Shown here piece after piece: positions 1 to 4,706 of a DNA stretch of 5,884 bases. The stretch comes from DATFIX01 sp047617305. GTDB taxonomy: Archaea > Halobacteriota > Halobacteria > Halobacteriales > Natrialbaceae. How positions within the stretch are numbered: position 1 is the first letter of the stretch; each line of letters starts with the position of its first letter. The DNA lies in contig JBLGCL010000176.1 of the NCBI GenBank assembly GCA_047617305.1, positions 1-5,884 on the forward strand, given 5' to 3'. A program made the position numbers and the translations under genes. The notes under the pieces were generated by a model. That model made no database searches and was not told where the DNA came from. It saw only the letters and a list, made by a program, of their open reading frames with translations.

Positions 1-633
1 TTCGTGCGCCAGGATGGCCGGGTCGATTCGAGGTCGTTCGGGGTTCTCGACCACGAGCGTCAGTTCGTCCCGCCCGGCGTACCCGTCGACGACGACGTCG
101 TAGAGTTCGTTCGACTCGGCCGCCGCCGTTTCATCCTCGCCGACGACGAACGCCGCTTCCCAGAGCTGGTTCCGGGCGGGGTCCTCCTCGAAGGTGAACA
201 GGCCCTCGGCGAGGAGCGTCTCCCTGGTGATGAACCGGACCGAGACGTCGGACTCGAACTCGCGGCCGCGGATCCGTTCCACCCGGGCCATCGTCCGCGC
301 CTTGAGGGCCTCGAACTCGGACTCGTTGAAGCCGTCGTCCGGGGTCACGGCGATCGGGTCGTCGTAGGCGTAGCCGTTCTCCCGGCCGATGCGATCGTCC
401 GGGCTTGATCCACCATCGGTCGGTGTCGTCGTTCCGGAGGCCGCCGTTACCGACGGCGTCGTCCTTTCGGTCGTTTCGGCGTTCGTGTCCCCCGGCCTGT
501 CGGTGGTTTCGGGGGCGTCGGTCGGTGCGGAGACCGTTGGCGTCGGCGTCCCGGCGTCGCCGCCGTCGATCGCCGAACAGCCGGCCAGGACGACGAGCGC
601 AGTCAGAGCGATCGTCAGGAGGGCTCGTGACAT
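1..633 (-). CDS. Secreted lipoprotein resembling Hvo_1808-family haloarchaeal surface proteins (C-terminal part outside window)
   Basis: The frame is open from the ATG at 633 to the window edge, giving 211 codons without a stop. Residues 1-19 form a short Sec-type lipoprotein signal: a hydrophobic stretch ending in the lipobox LAGC, with Cys19 as the predicted lipid-attached residue and no twin arginine. Residues about 28-80 are a Thr/Pro/Asp-rich linker typical of haloarchaeal cell-surface proteins. The folded domain starts near residue 84 (GRENGYAYDD) and contains ARTMARVERIRG (112-123), NQLWEAAF (155-162) and, at the very edge, PAILAHE (205-211). This order is what I recall for Hvo_1808-type proteins, in which AHE continues into an HExxH-like helix. 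That would make it a gluzincin-like, possibly peptidase-related, surface protein, but the second histidine lies outside the window and function is unproven. The start is supported by a TATA-like element 26 bases upstream and by the signal peptide beginning directly at it. The gene diverges from sufS. Confidence 0.8.
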   Translation of the reverse strand, partial: MSRALLTIALTALVVLAGCSAIDGGDAGTPTPTVSAPTDAPETTDRPGDTNAETTERTTPSVTAASGTTTPTDGGSSPDDRIGRENGYAYDDPIAVTPDDGFNESEFEALKARTMARVERIRGREFESDVSVRFITRETLLAEGLFTFEEDPARNQLWEAAFVVGEDETAAAESNELYDVVVDGYAGRDELTLVVENPERPRIDPAILAHE

Positions 634-655
634 CGTTCGACCGAAGTGTCGCGCG

Positions 656-671
656 AATCAAACCGTTTTCG
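656..671 (-). promoter_or_regulatory. Putative BRE/TATA promoter of the lipoprotein gene
   Basis: On the minus strand a CCGAAAAC stretch (BRE-like) is followed by GGTTTGATT, a T-rich TATA-like element centred near 659. This is 26 bases before the ATG at 633, the distance expected for a leaderless haloarchaeal transcript. The same bases include a short perfect inverted repeat, ACCG-TTTT-CGGT. The call rests on spacing and composition only. Confidence 0.5.
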
Positions 672-815
672 GTCGATTTCCCCGTCGTGAAGGCCGAAAC
701 CCGGCCGATCCGCAGCCCACGAGGCAGTCTTCCCAGGATCGACGCGTCGGGTGGAGCGTGCCCCTATCGAATCGCCCGCGGGTAGGGTTCGTCAGGACCC
801 TGTCAGTCGCTACCG

Positions 816-833
816 ATCGAAGAAGTGTTGAGT
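816..833 (+). promoter_or_regulatory. Weak putative BRE/TATA promoter of sufS
   Basis: The purine-rich stretch CGAAGAAG, followed by TGTTGA centred near 829, lies 27 bases before the ATG at 856. That fits a leaderless transcript, but the TATA-like match is poor. No Shine-Dalgarno sequence precedes the ATG, which agrees with leaderless initiation. The rest of 672-815 shows only small inverted repeats, such as AGGGT at 784-788 with ACCCT at 797-801, and no gene. Confidence 0.35.
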
Positions 834-835
834 GT

Positions 836-845
836 GTAGGCCTAC
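836..845 (+). repeat. Perfect 10-base palindrome between the sufS TATA-like element and start codon
   Basis: GTAGGCCTAC reads the same on both strands. It lies downstream of the proposed TATA-like element and ends ten bases before the ATG. In archaea, operators between TATA box and transcription start commonly serve repression. The TAGG/CCTA half sites recall those of DtxR-type metal regulators, but the spacing differs. An operator role is inference. Confidence 0.35.
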
Positions 846-855
846 GCGTCTCGTA

Positions 856-2106
856 ATGAGTACGTTCGACACCGAACCGATCGACGTCGCGGGGATCCGG
901 GAGGACTTCCCGGTTCTCCAGCGTGAGTTCGACGGCGAACAACTCGTCTACCTGGACAACGCGGCGACGACCCAGACGCCGGAACCCGTGGTGGAGGCGA
1001 TCGCCGACTACTACCGGACGACCAACGCCAACGTCCACCGGGGCATCCACCACCTGAGCCAGGAGGCCTCGATCGCCTACGAGGAGGCCCACGACCGGCT
1101 GGCGGCGTTCGTCGGCGCGAGCGGCGGGCGCGAGGAACTGATATTCACGAAGAACACGACCGAGTCCGAGAACCTCGTCGCCTACGCGTGGGGGCTGAAC
1201 GAACTGGGCCCTGACGACGCGGTGGTCCTCACGGAGATGGAGCACCACGCCTCGCTGGTCACCTGGCAGCAGATCGCGAAGAAGACCGGGGCCGAGGTCC
1301 GGTACATCGGGGTCACCGACGACGGCAAACTCGACATGGAGCACGCGAAGGAGGTTATCGACGACGACGTCGCCATCGCCTCGATCGTGCACGTTTCCAA
1401 CACCCTGGGGACGGTCGTTCCGGTGGCCGAACTGGCCGACATGGTGCACGAGCACGACGGCCTGTTCTTCGTCGACGGCGCCCAGGCGGTTCCGACGCGC
1501 CCGGTCGACGTCGAGGCCATCGACGCCGACTTCTACTCGTTCTCCGGGCACAAGATGGCCGGTCCGACGGGCATCGGCGGGCTGTACGGCAAGCAGCACC
1601 TCCTGGAGGAGATGGAACCGTTCAACTACGGCGGCGGGATGATCAAGCGCGTCTCCTTCGAGGACGCCAAATGGAACGACCTGCCGTGGAAGTTCGAGGC
1701 CGGTACGCCGGTCATCGCCCAGGGGATCGCCCTGGCCGAGGCGGCCGACTACCTCGACGACATCGGGATGGAGCGGATCCGCCGCCACGAGGAGGCCCTG
1801 GCCGCGGAAGGGTACCGCCGGCTCGACGAGATCGACGAAGTCTCCGTCCTGGGCCCGGAACCCGGCGACGACGCCCGCGGCGGCCTCCTCGCGTTCTCCG
1901 TCGACGTACTCCACGCCCACGACCTCGCGTCGATCATGAACGACCGCGCCGTCGCCGTCCGGGCCGGCGACCACTGTACCCAGCCGTTGCACGACAAACT
2001 CGGGATTCCCGCCTCGACGCGGGCCTCGTTCTACATCTACAACACGGTCGAGGAGATCGACCCGCTCATCGCGGGCGTCGAGGACGCGATCGAACTGTTC
2101 TCCTGA
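856..2106 (+). CDS. sufS: Cysteine desulfurase SufS (group II, PLP-dependent)
   Basis: The 416-residue protein has the usual SufS length. It removes sulfur from L-cysteine to give alanine and an enzyme-bound persulfide for Fe-S cluster assembly and other sulfur-requiring pathways in the cytoplasm. Family marks run in order: YLDNAATTQTPEPV (32-45), NANVHRGIHHLSQ (57-69), the PLP-stacking histidine H130 in MEHHASL, VDGAQ with D207 and Q210, the Schiff-base lysine K233 in FSGHKM, FEAGTPVIAQG (280-290), and the persulfide-carrying C374 in RAGDHCTQP followed by R389. Spacings H130-K233, D207-K233 and C374-R389 equal those of E. coli SufS. H355 in HAHD lies 19 residues before the catalytic cysteine, as does B. 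subtilis SufS H342, the residue tied to SufU-dependent sulfur transfer. The ATG at 856 is preferred over an in-frame GTG at 832 because haloarchaeal SufS proteins start near this point and the weak TATA-like element fits it. bioB and sufU follow on the same strand. Confidence 0.96.
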   Translation: MSTFDTEPIDVAGIREDFPVLQREFDGEQLVYLDNAATTQTPEPVVEAIADYYRTTNANVHRGIHHLSQEASIAYEEAHDRLAAFVGASGGREELIFTKNTTESENLVAYAWGLNELGPDDAVVLTEMEHHASLVTWQQIAKKTGAEVRYIGVTDDGKLDMEHAKEVIDDDVAIASIVHVSNTLGTVVPVAELADMVHEHDGLFFVDGAQAVPTRPVDVEAIDADFYSFSGHKMAGPTGIGGLYGKQHLLEEMEPFNYGGGMIKRVSFEDAKWNDLPWKFEAGTPVIAQGIALAEAADYLDDIGMERIRRHEEALAAEGYRRLDEIDEVSVLGPEPGDDARGGLLAFSVDVLHAHDLASIMNDRAVAVRAGDHCTQPLHDKLGIPASTRASFYIYNTVEEIDPLIAGVEDAIELFS

Positions 2107-2150
2107 TCGTCCCGGTTCCGGAGACGCCGCCTCGTTCGCGTTGCTGACGA

Positions 2151-2165
2151 TCGATCCGGGATCGA
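2151..2165. repeat. 15-base palindrome downstream of sufS
   Basis: TCGATCC and GGATCGA form a perfect inverted repeat around a single G, 44 bases after the sufS stop. A second small one, AACGG-CT-CCGTT, lies at 2176-2187. Neither is followed by a T-tract, so a terminator is not indicated. GATC-rich palindromes are frequent by chance in haloarchaeal DNA. Confidence 0.25.
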
Positions 2166-2213
2166 CGGCGCGCGCAACGGCTCCGTTTCAGCTGGAGGTC
2201 GCCATCGGCTCGC

Positions 2214-2241
2214 GCGGAGATTACGCGCAGGCAATCTCCGC
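2214..2241. promoter_or_regulatory. Perfect 9+9 inverted repeat upstream of the bioB promoter (candidate operator)
   Basis: GCGGAGATT (2214-2222) and AATCTCCGC (2233-2241) are exact reverse complements separated by 10 bases, with arm centres 19 bases apart. The repeat ends 16 bases before the TATA-like element of bioB, the region where archaeal activators usually bind and some repressors act. There is no T-tract after it, so a terminator for sufS is less likely. The two arms do not match the bacterial BirA or BioR sites that I know. A role in biotin control is inferred from position. Confidence 0.5.
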
Positions 2242-2256
2242 TCCCGACCCATGCAC

Positions 2257-2264
2257 GCTTATAG
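2257..2264 (+). promoter_or_regulatory. TATA box of bioB
   Basis: GCTTATAG contains a good archaeal TATA element centred near 2261, 27 bases before the GTG at 2288. This predicts a leaderless mRNA starting at or next to the start codon. No Shine-Dalgarno sequence is present. It shows that bioB probably has its own promoter despite lying downstream of sufS. Confidence 0.65.
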
Positions 2265-2287
2265 CCCCGTAAACTCGAATCTATTCT

Positions 2288-3388
2288 GTGGTTTACGAAA
2301 CTGACAACGACACCGTCGCCGCGGCGGTGCGGACGGTCCTCGACGGCGATTCCCTGGGGCGGGAGACGGCGCTGGCGCTCCTCGAGGAACCGCTCGCCGA
2401 CCTCGAACCCGCGGCGGCGGCCGTCCGCGACCGGTTCCGCGGCGGGACGGTCGATACCTGTAGCATCGTCAACGCGAAATCGGGGGGCTGCCCGGAGGAC
2501 TGCGGCTTCTGCGCCCAGTCCGTCCACTACGACACGGGCGTGGACTCCTACGGCTTCCTCGACCCGGAACGGATCCTCGAGAGCGCCCGGCGCGCCGAGG
2601 CCGACGGCGTCCAGCAGTTCGGCATCGTGGTCGCCGAGCGGGGCGTCAGTCGCCGGGACCGCCCCGAGGAGTGGGCCGACCTCCTCGAGGCGATCCGCCT
2701 CGTCCGGGCGGAGACCGACCTCGCGGTCGACGGGAGCCTCGGGGAACTGACCGAGACGGAGGCCGAGATCCTCGCGGACGCCGGCCTCGAGATGTACAAC
2801 CACAACGTCGAGACCTCGCCCGACTACTTCCCCGAGGTCGTCTCGACCCACGACTTCGAGGACCGGATCGAAACGCTCCGGCGGGCGAAGGCGGCCGGGA
2901 TGGAGCTCTGTGCCGGCGTCATCCTGGGCATGGGCGAGTCGCCGGCCGACCGGGTCGACGCCGCCCTGGCGCTCCGGGACGTCGGCGTCGACGCGGTGCC
3001 GGTGAACGTCCTCGATCCGATCGCGGGAACGCCGATGGCCGAACGAGAGCGGGCGGACGGTGACGAACTGCCGATCTCGACCGCGGAACTGCTGCGCACG
3101 ATCGCCGTGTACCGCCTGCTGCTTCCCGAGACCGGCGTCCACATGGCCGGCGGCCGGGAAGTGGCGTTCGACGCCGACGAACAGCATCGGCCCTTCGATG
3201 TCGGCGCCGACGGGATGCTCACCGGCGATTACCTGACGACCGAGGGCCGGTCGCCGGCCGAAGACCTCGCGATCATCGAGAGGGCCGGCCTCCGGCCTGC
3301 GATGGAGTACCACGAGTTCGATCCCGCGGCGGTGCGGACGGACGAGTCGGCCGACGCCCGGGAGGGCGACTCCGGGATTGCCGACTGA
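2288..3388 (+). CDS. bioB: Biotin synthase BioB (radical SAM)
   Basis: This 366-residue protein inserts sulfur into dethiobiotin, the last step of biotin synthesis. The radical-SAM motif is C68-x3-C72-x2-C75 (GGCPEDCGFCAQS), which binds the [4Fe-4S] cluster that cleaves SAM. Further BioB marks are ILESARRAEADG (96-107), YNHNVETSPDYF (170-181), LCAGVILGMGES (207-218), VPVNVLDPIAGTP (237-249), AGGRE (287-291) and LTGDYLTTEG (311-320). There are only five cysteines: the three above, C58 and C208. By alignment from memory, C208 equals E. coli C188, but C97, C128 and R260 of the auxiliary [2Fe-2S] site correspond to G112, D148 and H285. The auxiliary cluster must therefore differ or be absent. The GTG start gives the MVYET beginning that I recall for haloarchaeal BioB and lies at leaderless distance from a TATA box; no better ATG exists. 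It sits between sufS and sufU, sources of sulfur. The rest of the biotin pathway is not in this window. The tail after about residue 347 is acidic and probably disordered. Confidence 0.95.
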   Translation: MVYETDNDTVAAAVRTVLDGDSLGRETALALLEEPLADLEPAAAAVRDRFRGGTVDTCSIVNAKSGGCPEDCGFCAQSVHYDTGVDSYGFLDPERILESARRAEADGVQQFGIVVAERGVSRRDRPEEWADLLEAIRLVRAETDLAVDGSLGELTETEAEILADAGLEMYNHNVETSPDYFPEVVSTHDFEDRIETLRRAKAAGMELCAGVILGMGESPADRVDAALALRDVGVDAVPVNVLDPIAGTPMAERERADGDELPISTAELLRTIAVYRLLLPETGVHMAGGREVAFDADEQHRPFDVGADGMLTGDYLTTEGRSPAEDLAIIERAGLRPAMEYHEFDPAAVRTDESADAREGDSGIAD

Positions 3389-3423
3389 TCGCCTGTGGAT
3401 CGAATCCCCCGAAATGGAACCCC

Positions 3424-3436
3424 GGAATCCTTTTGC
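3424..3436 (+). promoter_or_regulatory. Putative promoter of sufU
   Basis: GGAATCCTTTTGCC in the 75-base bioB-sufU gap contains a T-rich TATA-like element at about 3429-3434, roughly 32 bases before the ATG at 3464. A transcript from it would start only a few bases before the start codon. The match is moderate, and read-through from bioB is also possible. Confidence 0.4.
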
Positions 3437-3442
3437 CGGCAA
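3433..3442. repeat. 10-base palindrome overlapping the sufU promoter
   Basis: TTGCCGGCAA is a perfect palindrome that overlaps the end of the TATA-like element and lies 21 bases before the sufU ATG. A repressor bound here would block promoter access. Short GC-rich palindromes arise by chance, so this is only a candidate site. Confidence 0.25.
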
Positions 3443-3463
3443 CTCCCCTACGTCCGGCCAACG

Positions 3464-3895
3464 ATGAGCATGGGTTCGGACATGTACCGGGAGCGAATCC
3501 TCGATCACTACAAGAACCCCCGGAACTACGGGGAGATCGAGGACGCGGACTTCTCGCACCTCGGCGAAAACCCGATGTGCGGCGACGAGATCCGCATGGA
3601 CGTAAAGCTCGACGACGACGGGGAGACCATCGCGGCGGTCAGCTTCGAGGGCGACGGCTGTGCCATCAGCCAGGCGAGCGCCAGCATCCTCACCGGGGAA
3701 CTCCGGGGGAAGACCCTCGACGAACTCCGCGAGATGGACCGCGACGACGTGATCGACCTGCTGGGCGTCGACATCAGCCCGATGCGGGTCAAGTGCGCGG
3801 TCCTCGCCGAGAAGGTCGCTCAGGACGGCGCCGAGATCTACCTCGGGGAGAAGGACGTCGAGAAGACCGTCACCGAGGACGCGGACGGGGACTGA
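3464..3895 (+). CDS. sufU: SufU/IscU-family sulfur carrier or Fe-S scaffold
   Basis: The 143-residue protein belongs to the IscU/SufU fold. It receives persulfide sulfur from SufS and either passes it on (SufU role) or builds Fe-S clusters (IscU role) in the cytoplasm. Visible marks are YRERILDHYKNPRNYG (8-23), C39 and D41 in NPMCGD, C66 in GDGCAISQASASIL, and C111 in PMRVKCAVLAEK. These three cysteines and the aspartate match the zinc or cluster ligands of the family. The residue before the last cysteine is Lys, as in B. subtilis SufU, not His as in IscU. However, the C66-C111 spacing is 45, close to E. coli IscU (43) and shorter than B. subtilis SufU (62), so the SufU-specific insertion is absent. 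The ATG at 3464 gives MSMGSDMY, the usual haloarchaeal beginning; ATGs at 3470 and 3482 are alternatives, and a GTG at 3395 would add an unconserved extension. It follows bioB by 75 bases and ends at a hairpin terminator. Confidence 0.94.
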   Translation: MSMGSDMYRERILDHYKNPRNYGEIEDADFSHLGENPMCGDEIRMDVKLDDDGETIAAVSFEGDGCAISQASASILTGELRGKTLDELREMDRDDVIDLLGVDISPMRVKCAVLAEKVAQDGAEIYLGEKDVEKTVTEDADGD

Positions 3896-3900
3896 TCGCC

Positions 3901-3928
3901 CCGGTCGCGGGCGAGCGCGCCGGTTTTT
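3901..3928 (+). terminator. Hairpin plus T-tract terminator of sufU
   Basis: CCGG (3901-3904), a bulged T, and CGCG (3906-3909) pair with CGCG (3916-3919) and CCGG (3920-3923) around a 6-base loop. Five T residues follow at 3924-3928. It begins 6 bases after the sufU stop and ends just before the stop of the converging gene. The T-tract is the established archaeal termination signal; the hairpin may be incidental. It has no matching T-tract for the minus-strand transcript. Confidence 0.6.
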
Positions 3929-3929
3929 C

Positions 3930-4598
3930 CTAGTCCCGATACGGTGCCAACGTCGACCGCACCAGCTTCGACTCCGCCTTCTGGAGGTGTTCGGAGGCCG
4001 TGCTCGGGGCGATCCCGATGGCCTCGGCGACGTCATCGTGGGTGGCCCGACGGGGTGTGTCGTAGTAGCCCCGTTCGAGCGCCGCCAGCACGGCGTCGCG
4101 CTGACGCTCGGAGAGTTTCGCGGCGGGGGCGTCCGGGCCGCCGTCGTAGGACCCGATTTCGTCGATTTCGACGTCGACGAACGGCGGGAGCCGCTCCATC
4201 GCGGCCTGTAGCGTGGCCGCGTCGCCGACGACGTTCGCGTGGACCGCGCCGTCGCGGTAGACGACCGGTTTGATCACCACGAGCCCGTCGCTCGTCAGGA
4301 TGTCGAACAGGTCCCGGATCGCCGGCGAGGATGACGCGTCGAGCGTCAACAGCAAATAAAACCGGTCCTCGGCGACGGACGTCAGGTCGGCGGCAGCGAT
4401 CGACTCGGAGGGCTCGAAATCGCCCCGAAACCCGGGCAGGTCGCCGTCGACGGCGAACAGTGCCGTCGGGCGATCCGCGTTCGAGGTGTTCCACCCGAGC
4501 ATCCGGGCCTCCCGGACGTGTTCGGAGTCGGCGATGAGGCCGAAGATCGGCGGCACGACGTCGACGTCCGGCCGGTTCGTCATCCGCAGGTGTTTCAT
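3930..4598 (-). CDS. Bat-type (HTH_10-like) helix-turn-helix transcriptional regulator
   Basis: This 222-residue protein has the plan of the many haloarchaeal bacterio-opsin-activator-like regulators. An N-terminal region of about 155 residues has no motif I can assign to a ligand; it includes LIADSEHVREARMLGWN (21-37) and a hydrophobic strand FYLLLTL (80-86). The C-terminal helix-turn-helix spans about 162-215, with LSERQRDAVLAALERGYYDTPRR (162-184) followed by the recognition part DDVAEAIGIAPSTASEHLQKAESKLV. The DNA-binding domain at the extreme C-terminus is usual for this family. The ATG at 4598 is preferred: GGTGA lies 4 bases before it, and MKHLRMTN fits the beginnings of related proteins. 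The ATG at 4583 is the alternative. The gene converges on sufU and diverges from the ABC exporter, which makes that exporter the most obvious target, though this is inference. The signal it senses is unknown. Confidence 0.88.
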   Translation of the reverse strand: MKHLRMTNRPDVDVVPPIFGLIADSEHVREARMLGWNTSNADRPTALFAVDGDLPGFRGDFEPSESIAAADLTSVAEDRFYLLLTLDASSSPAIRDLFDILTSDGLVVIKPVVYRDGAVHANVVGDAATLQAAMERLPPFVDVEIDEIGSYDGGPDAPAAKLSERQRDAVLAALERGYYDTPRRATHDDVAEAIGIAPSTASEHLQKAESKLVRSTLAPYRD

Positions 4599-4621
4599 CG
4601 GCTCACCCGGGGACGGTTCAT
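4595..4621 (-). other. Possible 8-codon upstream ORF before the HTH regulator
   Basis: An ATG at 4621 opens a reading frame of eight codons (MNRPRVSR) ending in TGA at 4597-4595. The stop overlaps the regulator start codon in the arrangement ATGA. The ATG lies 26-27 bases from a TATA element, where a leaderless transcript would begin. Ribosomes initiating there would end on the regulator start. It may be a coupling leader peptide or a chance ORF in a short 5' UTR; the sequence alone cannot decide. Confidence 0.3.
4603..4607 (-). promoter_or_regulatory. Shine-Dalgarno site of the HTH regulator
   Basis: GGTGA on the minus strand complements the 3' end of archaeal 16S rRNA and lies 4 bases before the ATG at 4598. 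It favours this start over the ATG at 4583 and is unusual in this window, where most starts look leaderless. Confidence 0.5.
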
Positions 4622-4642
4622 GACGGGCGTTGACGACGGACC

Positions 4643-4652
4643 GCTAATAAAC
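4643..4652 (-). promoter_or_regulatory. TATA box of the HTH regulator
   Basis: Minus-strand GGTTTATTAG is the most AT-rich element of the divergent spacer and a good TATA match, centred near 4647. Transcription is predicted to start near 4621, leaving a 5' UTR of about 23 bases before the regulator ATG. Read on the plus strand, its AATAAA core might also serve the ABC operon. Confidence 0.55.
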
Positions 4653-4670
4653 CACCCGACTATGCCTCGC

Positions 4671-4684
4671 AGAACCGCTATTCC
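4671..4684 (+). promoter_or_regulatory. Weak putative promoter of the ABC exporter operon
   Basis: AGAACC (BRE-like) followed by GCTATTCC, centred near 4680, lies 27 bases before the ATG at 4707. The distance suits a leaderless transcript but the TATA match is weak. No Shine-Dalgarno sequence precedes the ATG. The 108-base spacer between 4598 and 4707 would hold the control sites for both divergent genes. Confidence 0.35.
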
Positions 4685-4706
4685 CCCGGCCGTCCATGAT
4701 TCAACC

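Noticed and set aside
4..408. Plus-strand frame of 134 codons at the left edge
   Set aside because: It is antisense to the lipoprotein gene, lacks motifs and has no promoter.
131..661. Minus-strand frame of 176 codons in another register of the lipoprotein region
   Set aside because: The translation is Arg-rich, unlike haloarchaeal proteins. The overlapping frame starting at 633 has a signal peptide, lipobox and acidic domain.
832..855. Upstream GTG start for sufS
   Set aside because: The added residues are not family-like and include the palindrome region; ATG 856 gives the standard N-terminus.
658..1992. Long minus-strand open frame of 444 codons opposite sufS
   Set aside because: It lies antisense to an unmistakable SufS gene and has a low-complexity V/D/R-rich translation without motifs, as usual for the opposite strand of GC-rich haloarchaeal genes.
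2151..2165. Terminator for sufS at the TCGATCC palindrome
   Set aside because: No T-tract follows and the stem is short; such palindromes are common in this base composition.
2107..2287. Riboswitch or small RNA in the sufS-bioB gap
   Set aside because: No known riboswitch core is visible, and the TATA position predicts a leaderless bioB mRNA with no 5' UTR to hold one. The inverted repeat is better read as a DNA site.
3395..3463. Upstream GTG start for sufU
   Set aside because: The 23-residue extension is basic and unlike the family, and it would span the putative sufU promoter.
2066..4036. Long minus-strand open frame of 656 codons opposite bioB and sufU
   Set aside because: It spans two well-supported plus-strand genes and their intergenic region, and its translation shows no recognisable domain.
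4518..4706. In-frame N-terminal extension of the ABC ATPase
   Set aside because: It overlaps the divergent HTH gene and its promoter and adds no domain; ATG 4707 gives a normal ATPase N-terminus.
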